The translations under genes were made by a program, and so were the position numbers. The notes beneath the pieces were generated by a model. The model ran no database searches. It was given only the letters and a program-made list of their open reading frames with translations, and was not told where the DNA came from. A stretch of 64,000 nt of DNA from Planctomycetota bacterium (GTDB lineage: Bacteria; Planctomycetota; UBA1135; GCA-002686595), in the NCBI GenBank assembly GCA_020638835.1, contig JACKHV010000009.1, forward strand, positions 46,487 through 110,486. The letters are read 5' to 3'. Positions 1 through 8,198 of this stretch are shown here, piece by piece (positions within the stretch are counted from its first letter, which is position 1; each line of letters begins with the position of its first letter).

Positions 1-1
1 C

Positions 2-838
2 GTCGACCTGTTCGTGCACAACCTGCAGCGTGAACGGCACAACTTGTTCCGCAACGACCTCGCCACCGGCGGCTTCCTGAAGCTGCGACTCGTGGGACGC
101 ACCGGGAACCCCGAAGCGGTCGGCGCAACGGTCGTCGTGCACGGGCCTCGTGGTCCCGTCGCGCAGGTGCTGTCGCGCGGCGACGGCTATTCGTCGTGCC
201 AGGTGCCGGAGTTGATCTTCGGTCTCGGCGCCGCGAAGTCCGCAGAGGTCGTCGTGCACTGGCCCGGCGGCGCGACGGAGTCCTTCGGTGCGCTCGCTTC
301 CGGCGCACGCTGCGTGCTCGTCGAGGGCAGCGGCGAGGCCCGCTCGTTCGAAGCCCGGTCCGCGCGTCTCCCCGACCCCTTGCCGCTCGGACTCCAGCTG
401 GGCGTCGGCCAGCGCGTTCCCGACTTCCGTGCACTCGACCGAGACGGGAATGAGGTCGTCGTGTCCCCGCGGCGCCTGGCGGGCGGCAAGCGCCTCCTCT
501 TGAACTTCTGGGCGAGCTACTGCGGACCGTGCGTCGCGGAGCTGCCCGTGCTTCAGCAACTCGACGAGGCTGAGGATCAGGTCGTCGTCGCGATCAGCGC
601 CGACGCGCCCGCGGACCGCGAGCACGCGCGGGACATCTTCGAGCAGCGCGGCGCGAAGTTCGTCTCCTACTACCTGGGCGCCGACGAGGCCGCGGACGCG
701 GAGCTCGGCACGGTCGCAGACGTCGTCGACCTCCTGCGCCTACCGATTCCGACGACGCTGGTGCTGTCGGCCGAAGGAGAGGTGCTGGAGATCATCCGCG
801 GTCCGATCCCCGCCGTACCGAGCGAATCCTCGCGATAG
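2..838 (+). CDS. ASPIC/UnbV-domain protein fused to thioredoxin-like domain (5' partial)
   Basis: The frame is open from base 2, so the N-terminus lies outside the window. The visible 278 residues begin in a DLFV-N...RN-L segment typical of the end of an FG-GAP/VCBS propeller. An ASPIC/UnbV module follows (G-A-T-V...G-G-Y-S-S...V-V-V-H-W-P-G-G). The last ~140 residues are a TlpA/AhpC-type thioredoxin domain with NFWASYCGPC; the Cys codons are at 521 and 530. Proteins of this type are exported in planctomycetes, so an extracytoplasmic redox role is likely (inference). It keeps an ordinary CGPC site, unlike the two TGA-containing relatives at 57-61 kb. A strong hairpin follows the stop codon. 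Confidence 0.85.
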   Translation, partial: VDLFVHNLQRERHNLFRNDLATGGFLKLRLVGRTGNPEAVGATVVVHGPRGPVAQVLSRGDGYSSCQVPELIFGLGAAKSAEVVVHWPGGATESFGALASGARCVLVEGSGEARSFEARSARLPDPLPLGLQLGVGQRVPDFRALDRDGNEVVVSPRRLAGGKRLLLNFWASYCGPCVAELPVLQQLDEAEDQVVVAISADAPADREHARDIFEQRGAKFVSYYLGADEAADAELGTVADVVDLLRLPIPTTLVLSAEGEVLEIIRGPIPAVPSESSR

Positions 839-861
839 GCGACGGATCTCGCGCCACATGG

Positions 862-893
862 CAGCAGCCCCCGGTCCTCGCCGGGGGCTGCTG
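862..893. terminator. Bidirectional hairpin terminator between convergent genes
   Basis: A perfect 13-bp stem (862-874 with 881-893) closes a 6-base loop. It lies between the stop codons of the converging genes ending at 838 and 955. No long T-tract follows, so efficiency is uncertain, but the position fits a shared terminator. Confidence 0.65.
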
Positions 894-954
894 TCGTCTG
901 GCACGAACTTGTCGCTGGGCCGCAACAACTCGTGCGGCACCGTACGGACGGAAC

Positions 955-2511
955 CTACATCCAGTCGACGGTCAGACCGTTGGTGAAGTTGGAGCCGGTG
1001 CCGCAGGGGCTGACGCCGCCGGGGTCGCGGAACCACTGCTGGTAGTAGCGCGTGTCGCCGGGAGAGACGTTGCCTTCCGTGACGATCGAGACCGTCGTGC
1101 TACCGGCGCCGGCCGCGTCGGTGAAGACGACCTCGACGCGCTCCGTCGGGTTGCCCATGCAGAACAGGCCGTCCTTGAACGGGATCGCCTGCAGCGTCGC
1201 ACCCTGGACCAGCAGGCTCGGCTGGTTCTGGCGCGCTTGCGAGATGTGGAAGACGAGGTCGTCGTTGCCGACGAAGCGGCTTCCGGAAGTCGTCAGGATC
1301 GCGCCGACGCCGACGCTGCTCTTGCAGCCCTCACCCGAGTCCAGGACCGACTCGTTCAGGCAGGGGCACGCACCCGAGCTGCCGTCACCGAAGCAGAAGG
1401 CCGTGGCGGCCTCCGGGATCGACTCCAAGGCGAGGCCGCGCGGACCACCGATGTCGGGGACGCCGGCAGCCGTGTCGTTGTAGAGCTCGAAGGTCTCCGT
1501 GAGCGGGTCGATGACGCCGTCGGTGTTCGTGTCCGTCATGAACAGCAGGCGGTCCGGATCCTGGGACTCCGACGCGTAGAGGTTCCCATTCGCGTCGACG
1601 ATGACTTCCCACAGCAGGCTGGCTCCGGCGGAGTCCCAGTAGAGCGTGTCCTCGGTTCCGACGTCGATCACGCCGTTCATGTTCGAGTCCTTGGCGCGCC
1701 AGACCAGGTCGTTGCCCGTGTCAGCGATGTACCAGTTCCCGGCGGAGTCTTGCGCGAACGCCCACCAGAACGGGGTTTCCGCTTGAGGAGCGGGGAGGAA
1801 GTACGGCGTCGCCTCGCCGGGCTGGTCGATCATGCCGCTCGAGTCGAGGTCCTCGAGCACGTAGATCCCCTTCGCCAACGGGCTCGAACTCGCGCCGGAT
1901 TCGAGGTAGTACATGCGCCCGTCGACACCTTGGATCACGTCAAAGGGAGCCGAGATCGAAGGGGTGGGGATGTTGTAGTACATGACCGCTTCCCCGGCGT
2001 CATCCGCGTCACCGTCCGCGTTCAGGTCCTGCAGGTAGAAGATCGTGTCGTCCGGTGTGGATCCGGCGCCCGCGTTGGCGACCCAGAGCTTCCCCGTGTC
2101 GTCGAAGTTGATTCCGTTCGGCGAGTTCCCCGCGATGCCGCTCACGTTCGTCAGCGGATCGCCGTTGAAGAAGAGCTTCGCCTCGCCCGCGTCGTGCGCG
2201 TCTCCGTCGCCGTTCAGGTCCTCGAACACGAAGATCGAGTCGCTGCCCGTGTCGGACATGTAGACCTTGCCGTCCGCGGCCACCGCGATGCTCACGTTGA
2301 GCTGAATGTCGAGCACGCCGCCGATGATCTCGTCGTAGAACTCGGTGATCTCACCGGCGTCGTTGTAGTTGCCGTTCCCGTTGAGATCCTCGCAACGCCA
2401 GATCTTGTCGTTGTTCGTGTCCGTGACGTAGATCGGCGCGATGGTCTGCGCCGAGGCTTGCGATGCGGTGGCGGCGGCAAGGAGCGCCGCGATGCGGTAG
2501 TGAGCCTTCAT
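955..2511 (-). CDS. Exported six-bladed propeller protein with DxNxDG loops and Cys-rich C-terminal module
   Basis: The 518-residue product starts with a signal peptide ending in A-S-A-Q. It contains six repeats of an aspartate-rich loop of the type D-L-N-G-D-G-D...D-A-G-E, which resembles calcium-binding dockerin/EF-hand loops, separated by NHL/SGL-like propeller strands. The last ~150 residues form a distinct module with a C-P-C-x-N motif, further Cys residues and a G-T-G-S-N-F-T-N-G end. This module recurs in the next gene and, from general knowledge, in many exported planctomycete proteins, where it may act in surface anchoring. The biochemical function is unknown. The neighbour at 2692-4257 is a tandem paralogue. 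Confidence 0.8.
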   Translation of the reverse strand: MKAHYRIAALLAAATASQASAQTIAPIYVTDTNNDKIWRCEDLNGNGNYNDAGEITEFYDEIIGGVLDIQLNVSIAVAADGKVYMSDTGSDSIFVFEDLNGDGDAHDAGEAKLFFNGDPLTNVSGIAGNSPNGINFDDTGKLWVANAGAGSTPDDTIFYLQDLNADGDADDAGEAVMYYNIPTPSISAPFDVIQGVDGRMYYLESGASSSPLAKGIYVLEDLDSSGMIDQPGEATPYFLPAPQAETPFWWAFAQDSAGNWYIADTGNDLVWRAKDSNMNGVIDVGTEDTLYWDSAGASLLWEVIVDANGNLYASESQDPDRLLFMTDTNTDGVIDPLTETFELYNDTAAGVPDIGGPRGLALESIPEAATAFCFGDGSSGACPCLNESVLDSGEGCKSSVGVGAILTTSGSRFVGNDDLVFHISQARQNQPSLLVQGATLQAIPFKDGLFCMGNPTERVEVVFTDAAGAGSTTVSIVTEGNVSPGDTRYYQQWFRDPGGVSPCGTGSNFTNGLTVDWM

Positions 2512-2691
2512 GGGAGTTCTCTCGTCTGGAGTTGATGCGGGCCGCGCTCAAGGGGAGGGCGAGGTCCGATTCGAGGATAGCGATCCTTCGAAAGGGCGGG
2601 AGAGCGAGCTTTTCGGCCGATCGAGCCGCAATGTTACTGCGACTCAATCTCACTACAAGAGAAGAACCAAGCCTTCTTCACGCCGGCGCTC

Positions 2692-4257
2692 TCACTCCCA
2701 GTCGACCGCCCAGCCGTTCGAGAAGTTGCTCCCCGTCCCGCACGCCCCGCCCGGGTCTCGGTACCAGAACTGGTAGTAGCGCAGGTCCCCGGGCTGCACG
2801 GCACCGGCAGCGGCGATCGCGACGGTGCTCCGAGCCGTTCCGCCCGCGTCGGCCGCGACGGTCTCGAGACGCACCGTCGGCGAGGCGACGCACAGCAGAC
2901 CGTCCCGGAACGGGAAGCCCGCGAGGCCCGCACCCTGCAGGAACACGCCGGCCTCCAGCGCCGGCAGGAAGCGCACGAGCAACAGGTAGTTGTCGGAGGC
3001 GACCTGCGTCTCTCCGAAGCCGGCGAGCTCCGCGCCCTCCCCCGTCGAATTTGCGCAGCCCGTACCCGCCTGCCCGAAGTTCGCGCACGGACACGCCGCA
3101 CCCGGCCCCCCGTCGCAGACGACGCTGCCCGGCATCCAGAGGTCCCCGACGACGATCGCGCGCGGCGCGGCGATGTTCGCGGACGCCGCCACGTCGGAGT
3201 ACAGCTCGAGCGCTTCGCCCGCGCCGATCACGCCGTTCCAGTCGGCGTCCTCGAGGCGCAGGATGCGGTCGGGGTTCGCCGACTCGGCCAAGTAGATGCC
3301 GCGCTCGTCGTCGAGGTCGATCCCCCACACCTGGCTCTGCGCGGGAGACCAGAACGGATCGGCCTCCCACTCGTGCACGATCACGCCGTCCCCGTTGCCG
3401 TCCTTCAATCGCCACAGGATGCGGTTGAGCAGGTCGGGGAACAGCCAGTTGCCCTGTTCGTCCTGCGCGAGCACGTAGTACGCGCCGGCGGACGGGTGGT
3501 CCGGCGGCAAGTAGAAGGGCGAGACCTCCAGCAAGGGATCGATGAAACCGTCCCCGTTCGCGTCGTCGAGCGCGTAGATGCCCGCCGGCTGGTAGCCGGA
3601 GTAGCCGTTCTCCACGTAGTAGAGCCGTCCGTCTTGCCCCCAGCGCAGCGCGCTGGGCGCGGAGTCGCCGAGCGCGCCGCTCGTCGGCGTGTAGTAGTAG
3701 ATCGCCGACTCGCCCGCGTCCTGCGCGTCACCGTCGGCGTTCAGGTCCTCGATCCAGAAGATGCAGTCCGGCGAGCTGCCGGCCCCGCCGTCGGAGTTCG
3801 TCAACCAGAGCCGCCCTGCGGCATCGAGGTCCATCGCGAAGCTCGAGGTCAGCAACAGGCCCGCGGCGTTGGTGCCGCTCGACCCGTCGAAGAAGATCGT
3901 GTGCTCTCCGGGATCGTTCGCGTCGCCGTCGCCGTTCAGGTCCTCGAGGCGGATGACCTGGTCCTGCGTGCTGTCGTTCACGTACAGCACGCCGCCCGGC
4001 GTCAGAGCGAGCGCGCAGGGGTTGCCGAGCAACAAGCTGCCCGCCACGTCGTCGTAGTAGATCGTCGCCTCGCCGTCCGAGGACATGAGCCCGTCGCCGT
4101 CGAAGTCCACCAGCCGCCAGATCGCGTCGGTCGAGCTGTCGCAGACGTAGACCACGGGGCGCCTGACGAAGTCCCCTCCCGTGGCAGCGGGCGCGGACGG
4201 CGCAGCGAGCGCGGAGATCGCCGCGAACGGCACGAACAGCTTGAGCGGTGCGAGCAT
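2692..4257 (-). CDS. Exported six-bladed propeller protein, tandem paralogue
   Basis: I chose the ATG at 4257 because it opens a clear signal peptide (MLAPLKLFVPFAAISALAAP); an in-frame ATG at 4353 would add 32 residues with no leader character. The 521-residue product has the same plan as its downstream neighbour: six loops such as D-L-N-G-D-G-D-A-N-D-P-G-E set in propeller blades, then a Cys-rich C-terminal module (C-P-C-A-N...G-C-A-N-S). The two genes are separated by 434 bases of coding start to stop plus a 180-base gap and probably arose by duplication. The product is likely extracellular or surface-bound and metal-dependent for folding; no enzymatic motif is visible. Confidence 0.8.
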   Translation of the reverse strand: MLAPLKLFVPFAAISALAAPSAPAATGGDFVRRPVVYVCDSSTDAIWRLVDFDGDGLMSSDGEATIYYDDVAGSLLLGNPCALALTPGGVLYVNDSTQDQVIRLEDLNGDGDANDPGEHTIFFDGSSGTNAAGLLLTSSFAMDLDAAGRLWLTNSDGGAGSSPDCIFWIEDLNADGDAQDAGESAIYYYTPTSGALGDSAPSALRWGQDGRLYYVENGYSGYQPAGIYALDDANGDGFIDPLLEVSPFYLPPDHPSAGAYYVLAQDEQGNWLFPDLLNRILWRLKDGNGDGVIVHEWEADPFWSPAQSQVWGIDLDDERGIYLAESANPDRILRLEDADWNGVIGAGEALELYSDVAASANIAAPRAIVVGDLWMPGSVVCDGGPGAACPCANFGQAGTGCANSTGEGAELAGFGETQVASDNYLLLVRFLPALEAGVFLQGAGLAGFPFRDGLLCVASPTVRLETVAADAGGTARSTVAIAAAGAVQPGDLRYYQFWYRDPGGACGTGSNFSNGWAVDWE

Positions 4258-4364
4258 TTCGATCGCGCGGAGGCAACTCCCGCGCTTCCTTCCTACGATA
4301 TCCGACGACGCTCGACACCCCCAGGTTCGCTCCGTCCCCGGCCGCTGTCCCAACTCGGAACGCC

Positions 4365-5351
4365 ATGCTCCTGACGCACGCTCTCTTCGCGCTCACCGCC
4401 CTCTTCGCCGCCGGCGACCCGCCCACGGACGCTTCCGCGACCGCCGAGACCCCGCCCGTGACAGCGTCGACGCTGCTCGCGCACGTCGTCGTGGTCGGCG
4501 CGAGCGCCAGCGAGGGCTTCGGTCTGCAGTCCGAGCTGGAGGTCCCCGCGACCCTCTCGATGTTCCTGGACGCCGCCTGGGCGGAGGAGACCCCCGCGAC
4601 GAAGAACCTCTCCACGGCGCGCTTCTTCCTCGATCCGCTGAAGATCGGCGCGAGCCAGCGCGACGAAGCCAAGCAGTCGGACGTCAGCCTGCTCGTCGCG
4701 GTCGACTACTTGTTCTGGTTCGGTTACGGCACGTCGCAGAGCGAGGACGCCCGCCTCGAGCGGCTCGAGCTCGGCCTCGCGATGCTGGACGAGATCGGCG
4801 GTCCGATGCTCGTCGGCGACTTCCCCGACATGCGGCCCGCGCTGCAGGGCGAAGGCATGTTCGGCGGCCCGGTGATCATGGCGAGCCAGATCCCGCAGCC
4901 GGAGACGATCGCGCGCCTCAACGCGCGCCTCGACGAGTGGTCGAAGGAGCGCCCGAACGTGATGCGCGTGCCGCTCGCCGAGTTCGTCACGAAGCTGCAG
5001 AAGAAACAAGCGCTCGAGCTGCGCGGCGTGAAGTGGTCCGAGGAGGACTGCGGGCGCCTGCTGCAGAAGGACCTCTTGCACCCGACCGCCGAGGGAACCG
5101 CTGCGCTCGCGCTGCTGTGCCTGGACGCGCTCGAGCGTGCGCAGGACGCGATCCCCGCGGAACGCGTGAGTTGGAACGTCCAGAAGGTGCTCGACGGCGT
5201 GCGCGCCGCGACGGCCGAGGCGCGCGAAGCCGCGGCAGCGAAGCGCGCCGCGCGCGAGGAACGCCTGCGCGAGCTGGAGGAGAAGAAGCGCCGGAAGCAG
5301 GAAGAGAGCGAGCAGGAGCAGGACTCGGGCGCGGAGCGCGAAGCGGCGTGA
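4365..5351 (+). CDS. Exported SGNH/GDSL-hydrolase-like protein
   Basis: The product has 328 residues and a signal peptide beginning MLLTHALFALTALFAAG. A block resembling SGNH block I (V-V-G-A-S-A-S-E-G-F-G) has Ser in the nucleophile region, and a D-L-L-H-P-T-A-E-G segment near residue 235 matches the catalytic Asp/His of SGNH hydrolases. The central part has a conserved-looking G-D-F-P-D-M segment. The last ~50 residues are a highly charged Ala/Arg/Glu coiled coil. I infer an esterase-like fold of unknown substrate. The stop codon overlaps the GTG of the next gene by four bases, so translation is probably coupled. Confidence 0.65.
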   Translation: MLLTHALFALTALFAAGDPPTDASATAETPPVTASTLLAHVVVVGASASEGFGLQSELEVPATLSMFLDAAWAEETPATKNLSTARFFLDPLKIGASQRDEAKQSDVSLLVAVDYLFWFGYGTSQSEDARLERLELGLAMLDEIGGPMLVGDFPDMRPALQGEGMFGGPVIMASQIPQPETIARLNARLDEWSKERPNVMRVPLAEFVTKLQKKQALELRGVKWSEEDCGRLLQKDLLHPTAEGTAALALLCLDALERAQDAIPAERVSWNVQKVLDGVRAATAEAREAAAAKRAAREERLRELEEKKRRKQEESEQEQDSGAEREAA

Positions 5352-6139
5352 GCGGCAGCTACGAGACGCTCGACTGGTACGACGTCCCGCGCTACTACGA
5401 CCTCGTCTTCGACGAGGACACCGAGCGCGAGGCCGACTTCCTCGAGGCGATGGCCGAGCGCTTCGGACGGCCGCGAGGACGCCGCGCGCTCGAGCCGGCG
5501 TGCGGGTCCGGTCGCCTGGTCGGCGCGCTCGCGGCGCGCGACTGGAAGGTGCAGGGCTTCGACCTCTCGCGCCCGATGCTCGACCACGCTCGCGCGCGCC
5601 TCGCCCGCTCCGGACGCTCGGCGCGGCTCTTCGAAGCGCGCATGGAGGACTTCCGCGCGCGCGGAACGGTGGACCTCGCGCACTGCCTCGTCAGCACCTT
5701 CAAGTACCTGCTCAGCGAAGCGCACGCGCGCGCGCACCTCGAGTGCGTCGCGCGGAGCCTCGCGCCGGGCGGCGTCTACGTGCTCGGCTTCCACCTGTCC
5801 GAGTACGAAGTCGACAAGCGCACGCGCGAGCGCTGGGTCGTCCGCGACGGGAAGACGGAAGTCGTCTGCAACATCCAGAGCTGGCCGCCGGACGGCCGCA
5901 CGCGCCTCGAACGCGTGCGCTCCCGCCTGCGCGTCACGGAAGGCGGCCGGGAACGCCGCACCGAAACCTACTGGAACTTCCGGACCTACGACGCGCGGCA
6001 GGTGCGCCGCCTGTTGCGCTCGGTGCCGGCCCTCGAGCACGTAGCGACCTACGACTTCACCTACGACCTCACCGCGCCGCGCGAGCTCGACGACGATCAG
6101 CTGGACCTGGTGCTGGTTCTGCGCAAGCGCGGTAGTTGA
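5348..6139 (+). CDS. Class I SAM-dependent methyltransferase
   Basis: The 263-residue protein starts at a GTG that overlaps the preceding stop (GTGA). It shows the Rossmann methyltransferase motif I (A-L-E-P-A-C-G-S-G-R-L), a following acidic strand end (G-F-D-L-S) and the motif-IV/post-I region H-C-L-V-S-T-F-K-Y-L. This resembles the small-molecule methyltransferase group of Pfam Methyltransf_25/11. The substrate cannot be told from sequence. Coupling to the exported SGNH-like gene is odd because this product looks cytosolic. Confidence 0.8.
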   Translation: MSGSYETLDWYDVPRYYDLVFDEDTEREADFLEAMAERFGRPRGRRALEPACGSGRLVGALAARDWKVQGFDLSRPMLDHARARLARSGRSARLFEARMEDFRARGTVDLAHCLVSTFKYLLSEAHARAHLECVARSLAPGGVYVLGFHLSEYEVDKRTRERWVVRDGKTEVVCNIQSWPPDGRTRLERVRSRLRVTEGGRERRTETYWNFRTYDARQVRRLLRSVPALEHVATYDFTYDLTAPRELDDDQLDLVLVLRKRGS

Positions 6140-6185
6140 GCGGTCCCGTGCGGCCCGACGCCTTCCGCCCCTCCGCGCGGCGGAC

Positions 6186-6191
6186 TATGCT
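6186..6191 (+). promoter_or_regulatory. -10-like hexamer directly upstream of the sulfatase-like gene
   Basis: TATGCT lies nine bases before the ATG at 6201, with no clear Shine-Dalgarno sequence. If used as a -10 element it would give a very short or absent leader. No good -35 is visible. Confidence 0.35.
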
Positions 6192-6200
6192 CTCCTGCGA

Positions 6201-8096
6201 ATGAACCGGGCCCGACGACACGGAGCCACGCTCCTCCTCCTCTGCGCGCTCGCCGCGAGCTCCTGCGACGACGCGCCGGACCTCGGGACGATGCGCGTCG
6301 AGACCGTGCACAAGTCGCTCGTCGCGGACGCCTCCGCTTGGCAGGTGCTCGAGGAGCGCCCCGACGCCCCGGTCGGCGTCGCCGTGCTGCAACCTTGGGA
6401 GCACCCCAAGCTCGACAGCATCGCCACGCCGAGCTTGGAACTCGTCCCGCCCGCGCGCGTGCGACTCGACGTCGGCCGCGTGCCGAAGGGCGGGCAGCTG
6501 CGCTTCCGCGTCGGCGTCCACCACACGGCCTACGAGACCGAGCAGACCGGCGCCGTACGCTTCAAGCTCACGGACGGCGAACAGCTGCTGTACGACTCGC
6601 TCGTTCCCATCGGCTCCGGCGTCGAGATGGCGGAACGCACCTGGCAGCGCGGCCAGGTCTCGCTCGACGGACACGTGCGGCTCGTGCTCGAGACGAGCTT
6701 CGAGGGCGAAGGCGACCCCGCGCCCTCGTCAGGCTTCGCGGCGCTCGAAGTCGTCAGCGAACGCCTCGAACCCCGCGGGCACGCGACGCGCGAACACCCC
6801 AGCGTCGTGCTGGTCGTGATGGACACGCTGCGCGCGGACCGCCTCTCGTGCTACGGCTACGCGCGAGAACTCACGCCGAACCTGGACGCGCTCGCCGCGG
6901 AAGGGACCCTGTTCGAGGAGACGTACAGCGCGAGCTCGTGGACCTGGCCGTCCACGGCCTCGATCATGACCGCGTTGCCGCCGCCGGCGCACGGCCTGAT
7001 CGACACCAGCTCCTGCTTCCTCTCACACGAGCTGCTCACGGTCGCCGAGGCGTTCCAAGACGCCGGCTGGACCACCGCGGGCTTCTCGACGAATCCGCTC
7101 GTGCGCGAAGACATCGACTTCGACCAGGGCTTCGAGGAGTTCCACGTCTACGAACTCTCGCCGACGCGCGAGGTGTTCGAGGACGTCGAGCGCTGGATCG
7201 CGGCGCAGGGCGAGCGGCGCTTCTTCCTCTACCTGCAGTTCGTGGATCCGCACGAGTACCTGCCCAGCCCCGAGCTGCTCGAGCGCTGGGGAATCCCCGA
7301 GCCCGCGGACTTCGACGCCGCGCGCTGGCGCGGCTTCCAGTTCGCGCAGATGCGCGGCTTGGACTACGACGCCGAGAAGTTCGCGGAGTACACGCGCTAC
7401 TACTCGTCGGTCTACGACGCGACGGTCGCGGAGGCGGACGAATTCGTCGGGGCGCTGCGCGCCTCGCTGGCCGCGCACGGGCACGCCGACCGCGCGGTGA
7501 TCGCGTTCACGTCCGACCACGGCGAGGAGTTCCTCGAGCACGGTCAGATCATGCACACCGCGCAGCTGTACGACGAGTCGGTGCACGTCCCGCTGATCAT
7601 CGCGGGTCCCGGTATTCCGCGCGGTGTGCACGTGCAGACGCGCGTCGAGAACCGCAACCTCGCGCCGACCTTGCTGGCGCGCGCCGGCGTCGAGGCGCGC
7701 GAGAACCTCGTCGGACTCGACCTGCTCGACGAAGCCGACGTCCGCGAGTCCGCCGAGCTCCCCGTCTTCTCCTCGACCAACCACGGTCGCTGGTTCCGCG
7801 ACGCGAAGGCACCGCCGCTCAAGCCCGTCGCCGTCCACGCAGTGCGGCACGCGGGGATGCTCTACCTCTGGATGCCCGATCCGCCGCACGGCGAGCAGGA
7901 CGACCGCCTGTACGACCTTTCCGCAGACCCGGGCGCGCTGCACGACATCGCGGACGAACAACCCGAGACCTGCGAGCGCATGCGCGTCCTGATCGCCGAC
8001 TGGCTCGAGCACGGCGAGAAACGGCGTCCCGGCAACATGAGCGGCGGCGCGTCCTCGCTCGACCTGCTGAAGAAGCTCGGCTACGTGGACGACTGA
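6201..8096 (+). CDS. Sulfatase-like (alkaline phosphatase superfamily) lipoprotein
   Basis: The 631-residue product carries a lipoprotein signal peptide with lipobox A-A-S-S-C. Residues ~1-195 form an N-terminal beta-rich domain; the sulfatase fold follows, with the metal-binding start V-V-M-D-T-L-R-A-D-R, the segment W-T-W-P-S-T-A-S-I-M-T, and the second metal site S-D-H-G-E-E. The C-terminus L-K-K-L-G-Y-V-D is typical of this family. The formylglycine consensus C/S-x-P-x-R is not conserved (T-W-P-S-T), so a classical sulfatase mechanism is doubtful and another hydrolase or transferase activity is possible. It precedes an arylsulfotransferase-like gene. Confidence 0.85.
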   Translation: MNRARRHGATLLLLCALAASSCDDAPDLGTMRVETVHKSLVADASAWQVLEERPDAPVGVAVLQPWEHPKLDSIATPSLELVPPARVRLDVGRVPKGGQLRFRVGVHHTAYETEQTGAVRFKLTDGEQLLYDSLVPIGSGVEMAERTWQRGQVSLDGHVRLVLETSFEGEGDPAPSSGFAALEVVSERLEPRGHATREHPSVVLVVMDTLRADRLSCYGYARELTPNLDALAAEGTLFEETYSASSWTWPSTASIMTALPPPAHGLIDTSSCFLSHELLTVAEAFQDAGWTTAGFSTNPLVREDIDFDQGFEEFHVYELSPTREVFEDVERWIAAQGERRFFLYLQFVDPHEYLPSPELLERWGIPEPADFDAARWRGFQFAQMRGLDYDAEKFAEYTRYYSSVYDATVAEADEFVGALRASLAAHGHADRAVIAFTSDHGEEFLEHGQIMHTAQLYDESVHVPLIIAGPGIPRGVHVQTRVENRNLAPTLLARAGVEARENLVGLDLLDEADVRESAELPVFSSTNHGRWFRDAKAPPLKPVAVHAVRHAGMLYLWMPDPPHGEQDDRLYDLSADPGALHDIADEQPETCERMRVLIADWLEHGEKRRPGNMSGGASSLDLLKKLGYVDD

Positions 8097-8198
8097 GCCC
8101 TTCGCGGCCGAATCCGCGGATGGAGGATCGACGACCGGAGCGACCAGTGCCAAGATCCAGGTCCCCTCACCCGATGCCTCCGACGTCCCCGTACCCCC

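Noticed and set aside
897..915. Possible sigma-54 promoter (TGGCACG...)
   Set aside because: The GG-GC spacing to the following TTG is wrong and it lies between two convergent genes.
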